Part shown: in pieces, positions 8,407 through 17,572 of the stretch | How the letters are laid out: every line of letters starts with the position of its first letter | Position numbering within the stretch: position 1 is the stretch's first letter | Source of the DNA: Gammaproteobacteria bacterium | GTDB taxonomy: Bacteria; Pseudomonadota; Gammaproteobacteria; Pseudomonadales; Pseudohongiellaceae | Length of the DNA: 64,000 bases | Reading direction: 5' to 3' | Assembly: GCA_029245395.1 (NCBI GenBank) | Contig: JAQWPL010000024.1 | Span: 1-64,000, forward strand | Program-made: the position numbers and the translations under genes | The notes under the pieces: generated by a model | What the model saw: the letters and a program-made list of their open reading frames with translations, nothing else | The model's database searches: none | What the model was told of the DNA's origin: nothing

Positions 8407-8757
8407 TTACAACTCGTTCTTGCCATCAAAAAAATGCATGGTCAGATTAAATGTATCCACTTCATCAACACAGCCCAGGTTCACTCGACATTGGTAATCC
8501 GTATTGTAATAAACATACACGCCGCAGTTACTGCAGAAGGTAAAGGGGATTTCATAGTCGCCCCATTGGTAGGTGTGAATCTTGTCTTCGCCTTTTGTCA
8601 GGCGCAGATCTTTCTGATCGACTTTCATTGAATGGACACACGCCAGGCGCTTGCAGATAGAACAGTTGCAGCGCAGGCCGTCGGTAATCTCTTTCGAATC
8701 AATTTCAAATTCAAATTCGACGGTGCCGCAATGGCATGTTCCTGTGTAGGTTTTCAT
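8407..8757 (-). CDS. GFA / CENP-V-type zinc protein
   Basis: 116 residues. Zinc-binding cysteines follow the GFA order: GTCHCGTVEF near the N-terminus, RCNCSICKRLA in the middle and FCSNCGVYVYY near residue 80. The founding member was described as a glutathione-dependent formaldehyde-activating enzyme, but most relatives have no proven substrate. Its place between the thiolase and the 3-oxoacid CoA-transferase, 4 bases downstream of the latter, suggests one transcript and perhaps a role in handling an aldehyde or thiol adduct of the aromatic pathway (inference). Confidence 0.8.
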   Translation of the reverse strand: MKTYTGTCHCGTVEFEFEIDSKEITDGLRCNCSICKRLACVHSMKVDQKDLRLTKGEDKIHTYQWGDYEIPFTFCSNCGVYVYYNTDYQCRVNLGCVDEVDTFNLTMHFFDGKNEL

Positions 8758-8761
8758 GGCA

Positions 8762-10105
8762 TTAACAATTCACGCTGAAGTCGGCTTCGGTATTAGCCCG
8801 GATATCTTCTTCCGAGGAGCCGTCCATGATTTTTATTAACACCATGCCCTGTTCTTCAAATTTGAAAACCGCTTTTTCTGTGACAAGAATATCAACGACA
8901 CCTTTTGCCGTGAGTGGTAACGAACACTGTTGTTTGACCTTGCTGTTTCCATCGCGGTTACAGTGAGTCATGGTGACAATCAGCCGCTTTGCACCGCTGG
9001 CAAGGTCCATGGCACCGCCAACACCCAATAAGGGTTTGCCGGGCACTGCCCAGTTAGCCAGGTTGCCAGCTTCATCAACTTCCAGCCCGCCCATCACCGC
9101 CACATCCACATGGCCGCCGCGAATCATGCCGAAGGATGTGCTGCTGTCAAAATAGCTGGAGCCGGGCAGGGCGGTCACTGGAATCTTGCCAGCGTTAACC
9201 GGGTATTCCATGGCGCCACCGCTTTCAGGTTCTGGTCCAACACCGAGCATACCGTTTTCGGTGTGCATGATGATGCCGCTTTCCGGTGTAATCAGATCTG
9301 CTACCAGCGTGGGAATGCCAATACCCAGGTTGACCACTTCTCCAGGCTGTAATTCGTCCAGTACCGACTGCGCCATGGCAATGCGCATCGCATCTACTTT
9401 TTTTGCGCTGCCTGATACCGAAGCGGATGAACCCAGATCTTCTTCACTGGTGTGGGCTTGCACCAGGTAGTCCACGAAACAGCCGGGGGTATGAATGGCA
9501 TTGGGATCAAGTTCGCCCACCGGCACGATTTCTTCCACTTCAGCAATTACCAATGCCGATGCGGTGGCTGCGGCCTGGTTGAAGTTATTTTCTGTCATGC
9601 GGTATTGCAGGTTGCCGGCTGTATCAGCCTTCCAGGCGCGAATCAGGCTGACATCGCCTTTAATAGGATTAATAAACACCATGTCCTGACCGTCAATTTT
9701 CCGGCTTTCCCGATTCTCGGCTAACGGTGTGCCGGCAGAAGTGGGCGTGAAAAATCCGCCAAGGCCTGCACCGCCAGCACGAATAGCTTCACCCAATGTG
9801 CCCTGTGGCAGCAGCTCAACTTCGATACTTCCATCCTGGGCTGCGGCGACGGCTTCCGGGTTGCTGGTAAAAAATGAACCCACGGCTTTTTTGATCTGTC
9901 CGTTACGAAGCAGGCGACCTCCACCCAAACCGGGCTCGCCTACATTGTTGCCGATGTAGGTTAGCTCGTTGACTTCAGTTTCTGCCAAAGCGTGGAGCAG
10001 ATGCACCGGGTTTCCGGTCATGCCAAAACCGCCAGCAATAATGACGCTGCTGCTAGGAATTTTTTCAGCAGCTTGCGCCGCCGTAATAACGGGAACAGTT
10101 TTCAT
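8762..10105 (-). CDS. 3-oxoacid (3-oxoadipate) CoA-transferase, fused A and B subunits
   Basis: 447 residues joining the two subunits that are usually separate. Residues 1 to about 225 are the A (alpha) domain, with [14 protein letters not shown] and the glycine-rich [15 protein letters not shown]. About 235 onwards is the B (beta) domain, with [14 protein letters not shown] and the catalytic glutamate in [11 protein letters not shown]. Such enzymes move CoA from succinyl-CoA to a 3-oxoacid. Next to a PcaF-type thiolase and a maleylacetate reductase, 3-oxoadipate is the most likely acceptor (pcaIJ role), although acetoacetate cannot be excluded. The gene's upstream end almost touches the sulfatase gene 3' end (24 bases). 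Confidence 0.85.
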   Translation of the reverse strand: MKTVPVITAAQAAEKIPSSSVIIAGGFGMTGNPVHLLHALAETEVNELTYIGNNVGEPGLGGGRLLRNGQIKKAVGSFFTSNPEAVAAAQDGSIEVELLPQGTLGEAIRAGGAGLGGFFTPTSAGTPLAENRESRKIDGQDMVFINPIKGDVSLIRAWKADTAGNLQYRMTENNFNQAAATASALVIAEVEEIVPVGELDPNAIHTPGCFVDYLVQAHTSEEDLGSSASVSGSAKKVDAMRIAMAQSVLDELQPGEVVNLGIGIPTLVADLITPESGIIMHTENGMLGVGPEPESGGAMEYPVNAGKIPVTALPGSSYFDSSTSFGMIRGGHVDVAVMGGLEVDEAGNLANWAVPGKPLLGVGGAMDLASGAKRLIVTMTHCNRDGNSKVKQQCSLPLTAKGVVDILVTEKAVFKFEEQGMVLIKIMDGSSEEDIRANTEADFSVNC

Positions 10106-10129
10106 GGTTGCTGATTCATAGTTGCTGAT

Positions 10130-11749
10130 TCAAGGCTGGTTGATAGCCGTGCTCACTTCGATATAGTTGCGCGTTGCGGCGAAGCCGCTGAATTCGGCCA
10201 CCATGTCAGAAAACAGATTCGTTCTTTGTGAGGCCAGATCATGGGACTCCATTGGATCTTCAATCATATTGAACAGTTGCCAACCTTGCTGAGGCCGCTG
10301 AACAATTTTCCAGTCGCCCTTGACCATCATGCGGTTGCCGGAATGATCCAGGGCAATGGCTTCATCGGCATCATGAATACGCGCCGGTGCAGAGGCCAGC
10401 AGAGGCACCATGGATTTTCCGCGAATAGGCAGAATATCCCGGCCTTTAAAATTGCCCTGGGGAGGATCGATGTCCGCGATGTCCAGCACAGTAGGCATAA
10501 TGTCCATGAGCGTGAGGAACTGGTGATCAATACTGCCAGAAGTTACTGCGCTGCCATGCCAGATAAATGCCGGGACGCGCATTCCGCCTTCATACGGTGA
10601 ACTCTTGGTGTTGCGGTAAGGCGAAGAGGAGGCATCCGCCCAGCCCTGGCCAACACTGGCCCAGGAGTCAGGCTTGCCGAGATTGGTCAGGCTGTTATTA
10701 ATAGGACTGGTTTCGCGGCCACCGATCAAACGTGCATCTAAAGCACCACCCTGTGGACCGTTGTCATTCATGAAAATGATCCAGGTATTATCCATCTTGC
10801 CCTGTTGTTCCAGGGTTTCCAGGATGCGGCCAATATCCTCATCCAGATGCGCCACCATGGCCGCATAAATCTCCATCGCCTTGATAAAAGATTGCTGCTC
10901 TTGTGTGGGCAAAGTATTCCATGGCCCGGCTTCCTTATTACAAGACGCAGTGCTGGCATTAGCAGGCAGGATATTCTCATTGAGTGCGCCGGCCATGCGT
11001 TCATTGCACAGTGCGTCAAAACCGCCATCAAATGCACCGGTAAAACGCTCTTCCCAGCCTGGCGGATATTGCAAAGGCCAGTGCGGTGCTGTGGGTGCAT
11101 ACACGGCGAAAAATGGATCAGTGCTGCCGTCATGGTCTTCCAGGAAACCCAACAATTTGTCGGTATAGCGGATAGTGGAATAGGTAGGGTCTTCCAGTCT
11201 ATGAACGCGACCGTCTTCACTATACGTGGCATCCCGAATGCTACCGTAATGGTTGTCTGCACCACGCAACAAAGTGTAGTCACGGCTAAAGCCATAAACG
11301 CTTGGTAAGGTGCGACCACTGGGATCGCGCTCTCCGATGTGCCATTTACCGGACATCATGGTGTTGTAACCATTTTCCTGTAGCACTTCAGGCATGGTGG
11401 CAACTCGCGGTTGCAGGAAGCCTTCATACCCATATTCGCCAACAAACAACTGGTTAAACAATTGCGAACCCAACCCGGCTTCATGGTTGCCCGTTCCAGA
11501 CATCAACATGGCCCGTGTAGGTCCACAACTGGGGGCGGCATGGAAGTTGGTGAGCCGCACGCCATCCCAGGCCAGCCTGTCCAGGTTGGGTGTAGGGATC
11601 TCGTAACCCCCAAATGCACCAAGATCCGTATAGCCCATGTCATCAGTGACTATAAGCAGAAAATTCGGGCGATTATCAGACTGGGCTTGCACGTGAAGTG
11701 CAACTGTAAAAAGTGCAAACAACAGACTTGAAATGAAATGTTGTCTCAT
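10130..11749 (-). CDS. Exported type I (formylglycine) sulfatase
   Basis: 539 residues from ATG 11749, preferred over an ATG at 11824 because a GGGGA site and a standard signal peptide (cleavage near VQAQ) follow. The signature is SCGPTRAMLMSG with Cys75 as the residue converted to formylglycine (C-x-P-T-R). Metal-site segments are TDDMGYTDLG and FMNDNGPQGG, and the substrate-side segment is MSGKWHIGE. Expected to hydrolyse sulfate esters in the periplasm. Length and the GANDHWPLQYPPGW-like region (TAPHWPLQYPP) are as in arylsulfatases. No maturase gene is seen in the window. It is transcribed with the aromatic-acid genes downstream, so an aryl sulfate substrate is plausible (inference). Confidence 0.85.
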   Translation of the reverse strand: MRQHFISSLLFALFTVALHVQAQSDNRPNFLLIVTDDMGYTDLGAFGGYEIPTPNLDRLAWDGVRLTNFHAAPSCGPTRAMLMSGTGNHEAGLGSQLFNQLFVGEYGYEGFLQPRVATMPEVLQENGYNTMMSGKWHIGERDPSGRTLPSVYGFSRDYTLLRGADNHYGSIRDATYSEDGRVHRLEDPTYSTIRYTDKLLGFLEDHDGSTDPFFAVYAPTAPHWPLQYPPGWEERFTGAFDGGFDALCNERMAGALNENILPANASTASCNKEAGPWNTLPTQEQQSFIKAMEIYAAMVAHLDEDIGRILETLEQQGKMDNTWIIFMNDNGPQGGALDARLIGGRETSPINNSLTNLGKPDSWASVGQGWADASSSPYRNTKSSPYEGGMRVPAFIWHGSAVTSGSIDHQFLTLMDIMPTVLDIADIDPPQGNFKGRDILPIRGKSMVPLLASAPARIHDADEAIALDHSGNRMMVKGDWKIVQRPQQGWQLFNMIEDPMESHDLASQRTNLFSDMVAEFSGFAATRNYIEVSTAINQP

Positions 11750-11917
11750 GGCGATTTCCCCGGTGGACTGAATGATTGATTGTACCCATGATTGGCAGAA
11801 AAACTGAAACCTGATCGAATACACTCTTAAATAGAGTGTAGCTTCGAATATCCCTTAACATGGAGCAACCGAATATGATGTACTTGCAGCTATTAATAGG
11901 ACCAAGATCAAACCATC

Positions 11918-12982
11918 ATGCTTGAATTCAATTACAAAGGCTTACCCTGGAATATCATTTTTGGGGCAGGGGCACTGCAAAGACTGCCGGAAGAGGTTGA
12001 GAAACTCGGCTTTGAGCGTGCCTTGGTGCTGACTACCCCGCAGCAGCAATCGGCTGGTGAGGAAATCATGCAATTACTTGGTGGCCGAGGCGCATGTCTG
12101 TTTTCCGAGGCAATAATGCATGTTCCTGTGCAAACGCTGGAAGCTGCCAAATCCCTGGCGGATGAAATCCAGGCTGACTGCACCGTTTCTTTGGGTGGGG
12201 GCTCGACTACGGGACTGGGCAAGGCACTGGCAGCGCAAAAATCCCTGCCTAACATTGCTATTCCTACCAGCTTTGCCGGGTCAGAAATGACCAATATCTG
12301 GGCGGTAACAGAAACTGACAGGAAAGTGACGACCAGAGATGATTCAGTGGTACCCACGTTAACGATTTATGATCCGGAACTGACACTGACCATGCCGGTT
12401 GGGTTTGCCATGGTGAGCGGACTTAATGCATTGGCACAAGCTATAGTGAATGTAGCTACAGACAAACCCAATCCGATGGTGGCCAGTATGGCGCTCGATG
12501 GTATACGCGCTTTGGTTTCAGCCCTGCCGCGCATAAAAGCGAATCCGGATGACATAGAAGCAAGAGCAGAAGCGCTCTATGGTGCCAGTATGGCTGGTGC
12601 GGCACTGGGTACAGGATCAACTGGCTTGCATCATAAACTGTGCCACACTTTTGGTGGCATCTTTAATACCCCCCATGCTGAAACGCATGCCATTTTGCTG
12701 GCCCATAGTGTGGCTTATAACGCCACTGCCACCGCAGAAGGGTCGCAACGTATTGCTGGTGTCATGGGCGTGGATGATGCGGCAGTGGGCATCTTTGATT
12801 TGGCCGGTAAACTGGATGCTCCACAGGCGCTCAGTGATATTGGTATTAAGGAAAGTGATCTTGATGAAGCGGCAGCAGTTACAACCGAAAAACCATTTAA
12901 TAATCCGGAACCTGTCACAATCCAAAAAGTGCGGGCAATGCTGCAGCGGGCATTTGAAGGTTTGCCACCAACAAGCACTTAA
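11918..12982 (+). CDS. Maleylacetate reductase (iron-containing ADH superfamily)
   Basis: 354 residues. It starts with the family pattern FGAGALQRLPEEVEKLG, has the dinucleotide loop VSLGGGSTTGLGKALA, then AIPTSFAGSEMT and the C-terminal GLHHKLCHTFGGIFNTPHAETHA, where the histidines would bind metal or substrate. The spacing matches maleylacetate reductases, which reduce maleylacetate to 3-oxoadipate with NAD(P)H at the end of (chloro)catechol, hydroxyquinol or resorcinol routes. It is divergent from the sulfatase/CoA-transferase/thiolase run, and the products join into one pathway: maleylacetate, 3-oxoadipate, 3-oxoadipyl-CoA, then succinyl-CoA plus acetyl-CoA. The ring-cleavage enzyme is not in the immediate neighbourhood. 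Confidence 0.85.
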   Translation: MLEFNYKGLPWNIIFGAGALQRLPEEVEKLGFERALVLTTPQQQSAGEEIMQLLGGRGACLFSEAIMHVPVQTLEAAKSLADEIQADCTVSLGGGSTTGLGKALAAQKSLPNIAIPTSFAGSEMTNIWAVTETDRKVTTRDDSVVPTLTIYDPELTLTMPVGFAMVSGLNALAQAIVNVATDKPNPMVASMALDGIRALVSALPRIKANPDDIEARAEALYGASMAGAALGTGSTGLHHKLCHTFGGIFNTPHAETHAILLAHSVAYNATATAEGSQRIAGVMGVDDAAVGIFDLAGKLDAPQALSDIGIKESDLDEAAAVTTEKPFNNPEPVTIQKVRAMLQRAFEGLPPTST

Positions 12983-13216
12983 GCAGCTTTCACAGTCAGA
13001 TCATTCATCCCCTTTGGGCATTTCTGAAACCACTAACAGGTAGCGGGTATTTGACGCGAATTCATGGTGTTTCAAGTAAGCAGTTAAAGCAAAAGCATTG
13101 GCTATTTTCATAAACATTCGTCTTCATTATGAACTATATTAAACGACTTTCAGTTGCTACCAACAATGGCTGCAGGCAAAATCTGGCTATGCAATGTATT
13201 TAACAGGAGAACCCTT

Positions 13217-13618
13217 ATGAAACTTTCCAGGATATTATCTGCTGCGGTGTCCATTCTGCTTCTTGGACACGGGGTTTCTGTATCCGCTCACCATTCTTTT
13301 GCCGCAGAATTTGATGAAGACAACTGCCGGGATTTTAATGGCATTCTTACCGAAATCGACTGGCAGAATCCCCATGCCTTCTTCTATATGGATGTGACTG
13401 ATGATAACGGCCACGTAGATAGTTGGTCATTCCAGACCTACGCGCTGATTACGTTGAAACGCGCTGACACAGGACTGGATTACTTCAAGCGAAATATCGG
13501 CAAGGAAGTGTTTGTGCGCGGCTGCCTGGCACGAAACGGCCGCGAAAATTACGCCTCAGCCGGGCTGATGCGTGCCGAGGACGGAATCCTGAGGCAAATG
13601 GGCCAAATACAAAATTAG
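13217..13618 (+). CDS. Exported DUF6152-like protein
   Basis: 133 residues from ATG 13217, which has AGGAG 8 nt upstream. An in-frame ATG at 13154 would bury the signal peptide, so it is rejected. After the signal, HHSFAAEFDEDN, GILTEIDWQNPHAFFYMDV, a YALITLKRADTG segment and RGCLARNG follow the DUF6152 order. Unlike its relatives it has two extra cysteines (DNCRDF and RGCLA) that could form a disulfide in the periplasm. It precedes a WEGDTL-family gene by 131 bases, which hold a REP-like palindrome. Confidence 0.8.
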   Translation: MKLSRILSAAVSILLLGHGVSVSAHHSFAAEFDEDNCRDFNGILTEIDWQNPHAFFYMDVTDDNGHVDSWSFQTYALITLKRADTGLDYFKRNIGKEVFVRGCLARNGRENYASAGLMRAEDGILRQMGQIQN

Positions 13619-13681
13619 AGTTAAATGTTGAGCGGATTAGCACAGCGATCTCCGCAGGGCTCAGTTAAAGAGCGGAATTAG

Positions 13682-13711
13682 GTAGGGCGGAAGAGTGAAG
13701 CGATCTCCGCC
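13682..13711. repeat. REP-like palindrome, third copy
   Basis: A TAGGGCGGAAGAGTGAAGCG...CTCCGCCG-type unit nearly identical to the right-hand unit at 7118-7149. A degenerate partial copy, AGCGATCTCCGC, lies just upstream at about 13643. It sits in the gap between a DUF6152 gene and the next WEGDTL-family gene. Confidence 0.75.
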
Positions 13712-13748
13712 GGGCGAAGCTAACTTAAATGTTGAAAGGAGGTGTGCT

Positions 13749-14567
13749 TTGAAATTCAGATTCAGAAATATATTGGTGTGTTTTGTCGCAATTCTTACAG
13801 TAAACATAGGTCCAGTCATTGCACAGGACGAGGAATTTCTGATCACCGTTATGCCTCCAGGCGGGCCGACTCCAAGTCTACCTAATGGCAAACCCGATTT
13901 CACCGGCATGTGGCTGCCTAACAGTGCCGGTCAAGGGGTGAGTGGTCGTTTCGGAGTTGATCCAGAAGCTCGGCGTCAGTATGACCCCGAGGTTACCCCC
14001 GAAGCCCGTCCGCAATTTCTGCCCGAAGCCGCCGAGCGTATAGTCAACATGTCAGAAATTGAACTTGAGCTGTCCAAGTCCTCTGTCAACTGCATGCCCC
14101 GTGGTGTACCTGCCATCTGGCTGCAAAATCCTTATGGCACCATGCTGGCCCATAAGGAAGATGTCTTTGTACAACTTTATGAAGTGCTCAACAATTTTCG
14201 GGTTATCTATACCGATGGGCGCCCGGCGCCGGAATATCCCGAACCACTTTTTCATGGCAACAGTACAGCCCACTGGGAAGGTGACACTTTAGTAGTTGTG
14301 ACCAACACGTTTGATAGCAGAACTTTCATCTTGCCAAACGGCTGGTATCACAGTGACGAATTACAAGTTACCGAGCGCTATTCCAGGCCTTCTGAAAATT
14401 ATTTAATTGTAGAAATTATTGTTGATGATCCGCAAGTATTGGCAACACCCTGGGAGTCGGCGCCACGTCGATGGACAGTAACCCAGACACCGATCAATGA
14501 GTTTTACTGTACCAATAACCAGGAACTGGAAGAGCTTGAAAAACTCAGGGAACAGTTGGAGGATTAA
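13749..14567 (+). CDS. Exported WEGDTL-family protein with TTG start
   Basis: 272 residues from TTG 13749. That start is chosen because AAAGGAGGT, close to the ideal Shine-Dalgarno sequence, lies 6 nt upstream, and because MKFRFRNILVC begins a normal signal peptide (cleavage near VIAQ). An ATG at 13695 would overlap the REP element. Family blocks: DFTGMWLPN, VNCMPRG, VIYTDGRPA, GNSTAHWEGDTLVV, VTERYSR and DDPQVLATPW. Its stop codon is immediately followed by the start of the next gene (ATG 14569, one base apart), so the two are translationally coupled. Function unknown. Confidence 0.78.
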   Translation: MKFRFRNILVCFVAILTVNIGPVIAQDEEFLITVMPPGGPTPSLPNGKPDFTGMWLPNSAGQGVSGRFGVDPEARRQYDPEVTPEARPQFLPEAAERIVNMSEIELELSKSSVNCMPRGVPAIWLQNPYGTMLAHKEDVFVQLYEVLNNFRVIYTDGRPAPEYPEPLFHGNSTAHWEGDTLVVVTNTFDSRTFILPNGWYHSDELQVTERYSRPSENYLIVEIIVDDPQVLATPWESAPRRWTVTQTPINEFYCTNNQELEELEKLREQLED

Positions 14568-14568
14568 A

Positions 14569-15555
14569 ATGAGTAATCAGTTTTATCTGTCCCCGTTGAT
14601 ATTAGTTTTCCTGCCATTTGTTGTAGTTGCGCAGGAATCTCCGGAAAATTTTCAGGCAGCACGTACCTCATGGGGTGATCCTGATCTGCAGGGTATCTAC
14701 AACACTGCCACTATTACTCCTTTTGAACGACCGGAAGAACTGGGAGAAAAGGCTTTTTATACACCGGCAGAAGTCGCTGCCATAGAAGCCGATTACAGCG
14801 CTGATTTTGCTGCCCAGGGAGAAGGAGACACCGGTACCTATAATGAATTCTGGTACGACGCAGGCACCAAATTGGTGCCGAACTTGCGAACCTCCCTGAT
14901 CACCGATCCGCCCGATGGACAACTGCCTGCGATCACTGATTTCGCGCAAGCAAAACTGGCCGACAGGACACTTCTACAACAGGAAAGTGGTACTGATGGA
15001 CCTGAAATGCGACCTCTACCTGAACGCTGTATGTTTTGGCCTAGTACCGGACCACCAATATTTCCCACCTTCTACAACAACAACTATCGCATCGTTCAGT
15101 CGCCGGGTGTTGTGGCGATCCATGCAGAAATGATCCATGAAGTGCGTATCATTCCTGTTGCGGAAAGAGGCACAAGCGAGCACTTGCCTGAAGCGATTAC
15201 CCAGTGGGTAGGTGATTCCCGGGGTTACTGGGACGAAGATACGTTAGTAGTGGAAACCATCAATTTTATCGATGCGTCGAAAAATGAATTGGGCCCGCCA
15301 GGGATTCGTTCCATCCGTGGTGTTGGTGCCAATAATCGTGTTATCGAAAAATTTACTCCAACCGCCAATAACCTGCTGATGTATGAGTTCACCGTTGAAG
15401 ATGATGAAACCTTTGCCTCACCCTGGACTGCAGAATTTGCCCTTCACGCCAGTGCGGGGCCCATCTATGAATACGCTTGTCATGAAGGTAACTATGCGAT
15501 GCGTAATGTGTTGATGGGTGCTCGGCGAGAAGAGCGGGAAGCAAACGAAGACTAA
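14569..15555 (+). CDS. Exported long WEGDTL-family protein
   Basis: 328 residues from ATG 14569, with GGAGG upstream inside the end of the previous gene. Signal peptide ends VVAQ. This version has an N-terminal insertion (residues 30-110, with ITPFERP, YTPAEVAAIEAD and a NEFWYDAG.TKLVP segment) before the shared blocks ERCMFWP, IHEVRIIPVAERG, VGDSRGYWDEDTLVV, VIEKFT and VEDDETFASPW, ending YEYACHEGNYAM. It is the second gene of a four-gene run, 13749 to 16899, that alternates WEGDTL and DUF6152 proteins. No enzymatic motif recognised. Confidence 0.78.
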   Translation: MSNQFYLSPLILVFLPFVVVAQESPENFQAARTSWGDPDLQGIYNTATITPFERPEELGEKAFYTPAEVAAIEADYSADFAAQGEGDTGTYNEFWYDAGTKLVPNLRTSLITDPPDGQLPAITDFAQAKLADRTLLQQESGTDGPEMRPLPERCMFWPSTGPPIFPTFYNNNYRIVQSPGVVAIHAEMIHEVRIIPVAERGTSEHLPEAITQWVGDSRGYWDEDTLVVETINFIDASKNELGPPGIRSIRGVGANNRVIEKFTPTANNLLMYEFTVEDDETFASPWTAEFALHASAGPIYEYACHEGNYAMRNVLMGARREEREANED

Positions 15556-15582
15556 AGCTAAAAGATAAAGGTTATAAAAAGA

Positions 15583-16011
15583 ATGAGTAATTCAATAAAT
15601 ACCAAATTGTTATTAGTGCTGTTGCCTTGCTGCATTTTTTCAACACAGGTGCATGCCCATCATGCCTTTACTGCAGAATTCGATCCGAATGCTCCAGTTG
15701 AACTTGAAGGTACAGTGACTCGTGTCGAGTTCATTAACCCTCATGCCTGGATACATATTGATGTAACCGGCGAAGACGGCGCGGTAACGGCGTGGATGAT
15801 TGAAGGCGGCACGCCCAATACATTATTACGTCGTGGCCTGACTCCTGCCGCTCTGCCTATTGGTTCGCAAATTGTTGTTCAGGGCTATCAAAGCCGGGAC
15901 CAAGCCTGTAATCCGTCTTGCAAAGCCAATGGTCGCGACGTGACTTTTCCCGATGGTCGCCAGGTGTTTATGGGCTCAGTCGGAATCGGCGCGCCACCTC
16001 CAGCTCAATAG
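15583..16011 (+). CDS. Exported DUF6152-like protein
   Basis: 142 residues, signal peptide ending HAHH. HHAFTAEFD, GTVTRVEFINPHAWIHIDV, AWMIEGGTPNTLLRRG and QSRDQACNPSCKANG match the family. The CNPSCKANG segment adds a close Cys pair (C-x-x-x-C) absent from most copies in this window, possibly a disulfide or a metal site. It is 27 bases downstream of one WEGDTL gene and 45 upstream of another. Confidence 0.8.
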   Translation: MSNSINTKLLLVLLPCCIFSTQVHAHHAFTAEFDPNAPVELEGTVTRVEFINPHAWIHIDVTGEDGAVTAWMIEGGTPNTLLRRGLTPAALPIGSQIVVQGYQSRDQACNPSCKANGRDVTFPDGRQVFMGSVGIGAPPPAQ

Positions 16012-16056
16012 CTAAACATTTCAGTTAACAACAAAAAGAGAATCCAAAAACTGCCC

Positions 16057-16899
16057 ATGCCATTGAACATGAAAAAAAGTGTAATCCATAGCGTAGTGTT
16101 ATTTCTAGTGCTTGGCTGTGCTCCAGAAGATCAACCTGCTGTTGATGACAGCTCGGTAACCACTGTCGACTCATTGCCTCGCATGGTTGACGGCACTCCG
16201 AACCTGAACGGCATCTGGCAGACTCTTAATGAAGCTAACTGGAATCTGGAACCCCATGGTGCATCCCAGGGTCCTGTCTATGCTCTGGGCGCGCAGTTTT
16301 CTGTGCCGCCGGGTCTGGGTGTGATTGAAGGGGAAAATATTCCTTACCTCAACAACGCGCTGGCGCAGCGGGATGACAATTTTAGTAACCGGATAACAAC
16401 AGATCCGGAAATAAAATGTTTCATGGCCGGCGTGCCACGCTCCAATTACTTGCCTTATCCCTTTCAGGTTGTCCAGAGTGACAACGACATCCTGATGGCC
16501 TACCAGTTTGCTGGCGCTGTCAGGCCAATCAACATGGGCGCGCCTACCGAAGCTGTCATTCCAGGTTGGATGGGCTGGTCCAACGGGCGCTGGGAAAACG
16601 ACACTTTGGTGATTGATGTCACCGGACTCAATGGCAACTGGCTGGACCGCGCCGGGAATTATTATTCAGGGAATGCCACGGTGACTGAGCGGTATACATT
16701 GCTTAGCCCTAACCTGCTTGAATATGAAGCAACCATTGAAGACTCGAGTGTTTACAGTGAACCCTGGACTTTGACTTTACCTTTGTACCGCAGGCAGGAA
16801 GCCAACATGCAGTTGCTGGAATATAAGTGCCCGGCCTTTGCTGAAGAAGCCATGTACGGTGACTTGCGCAAGGAACCTCTGGAAAATACGCTGCATTAA
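16057..16899 (+). CDS. WEGDTL-family lipoprotein
   Basis: 280 residues. The N-terminus FLVLGCAPED carries a lipobox (LVLGC), so unlike most of its relatives this copy should be acylated and membrane-anchored. The body has PNLNGIWQ, IKCFMAGVPR, VIPGWMGWSNGRWENDTLVI, VTERYT and IEDSSVYSEPW, closing LLEYKCPAF. The start could be ATG 16057 or ATG 16069. It ends the 13749-16899 run and is followed after 34 bases by a sulfotransferase gene. Confidence 0.75.
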   Translation: MPLNMKKSVIHSVVLFLVLGCAPEDQPAVDDSSVTTVDSLPRMVDGTPNLNGIWQTLNEANWNLEPHGASQGPVYALGAQFSVPPGLGVIEGENIPYLNNALAQRDDNFSNRITTDPEIKCFMAGVPRSNYLPYPFQVVQSDNDILMAYQFAGAVRPINMGAPTEAVIPGWMGWSNGRWENDTLVIDVTGLNGNWLDRAGNYYSGNATVTERYTLLSPNLLEYEATIEDSSVYSEPWTLTLPLYRRQEANMQLLEYKCPAFAEEAMYGDLRKEPLENTLH

Positions 16900-16933
16900 A
16901 AAATAAAGATAATTTACATCGAGGGGAAATATT

Positions 16934-17563
16934 TTGGCCTTACAAGTAGTCAATGCTGGATTTGGTCGTACTGGAACAAAGTCTATAAAAATGGCGCTTG
17001 AAGAATTGGGGTTTGGTCCATGCCATCATATGGAAGAAGTATTTAATAATCCTTCTCAGCTATCCTATTGGGAGAAAGCGGCAGATGGCGAAAAAATGGA
17101 CTGGGATGAGGTCTTTAAGAGCTACCAATCTGCAGTAGATTGGCCAAGCGCACATTTTTGGAAGGAGCTTGCTGATTTTTACCCTGAGTCAAAAGTGCTC
17201 CTCAGCGTTCGTCCAGCAGAGCAGTGGTGGGCAAGTTATTCCGAAACCATTAAGAAATTACTGGAAATGCGAGATGAAATTCCAGAAGACTATCCCCGTA
17301 CCGTAAGTTACATGGCGGATAAAATTGTCACTGAGTTAACATTCGAAAACGCTACCGATGATAAGGAATTCGTTTTATCTAAATTCCAACAAAGGATTGA
17401 TGATGTCAAAGAAGCTATCCCGACAGACAGGTTATTGATTTTCCAAGTGACAGAAGGGTGGGCGCCACTTTGTGGGTTTTTAAACGTGCCGATTCCAGAA
17501 GGTGACTTCCCGCGCAGTAATGCAAAAGTAGATTTTTGGGATCAATTTGGGCCAGGCGTATAA
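16934..17563 (+). CDS. Sulfotransferase-family protein
   Basis: 209 residues from a TTG start with GAGGGG 8 nt upstream. The N-terminal VVNAGFGRTGTKSIKMALEELG is the 5'-PSB loop that binds the PAPS phosphosulfate. The middle has the strand SKVLLSVRPAEQWWASY (the 3'-phosphate segment with Arg), and the end WAPLCGFLNVPIP is the family's conserved closing motif. Proteins of this length and pattern are annotated as sulfotransferase-like, often of unknown acceptor. No signal peptide, so cytoplasmic. Together with the sulfatase at 10130 it hints at traffic in sulfate esters, but they are not neighbours. Confidence 0.8.
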   Translation: MALQVVNAGFGRTGTKSIKMALEELGFGPCHHMEEVFNNPSQLSYWEKAADGEKMDWDEVFKSYQSAVDWPSAHFWKELADFYPESKVLLSVRPAEQWWASYSETIKKLLEMRDEIPEDYPRTVSYMADKIVTELTFENATDDKEFVLSKFQQRIDDVKEAIPTDRLLIFQVTEGWAPLCGFLNVPIPEGDFPRSNAKVDFWDQFGPGV

Positions 17564-17572
17564 TTTTTTTAG

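Noticed and set aside
10106-10132. Direct repeat GTTGCTGATTCA between the sulfatase and CoA-transferase genes
   Set aside because: Only two short copies, probably a local duplication with no further structure.
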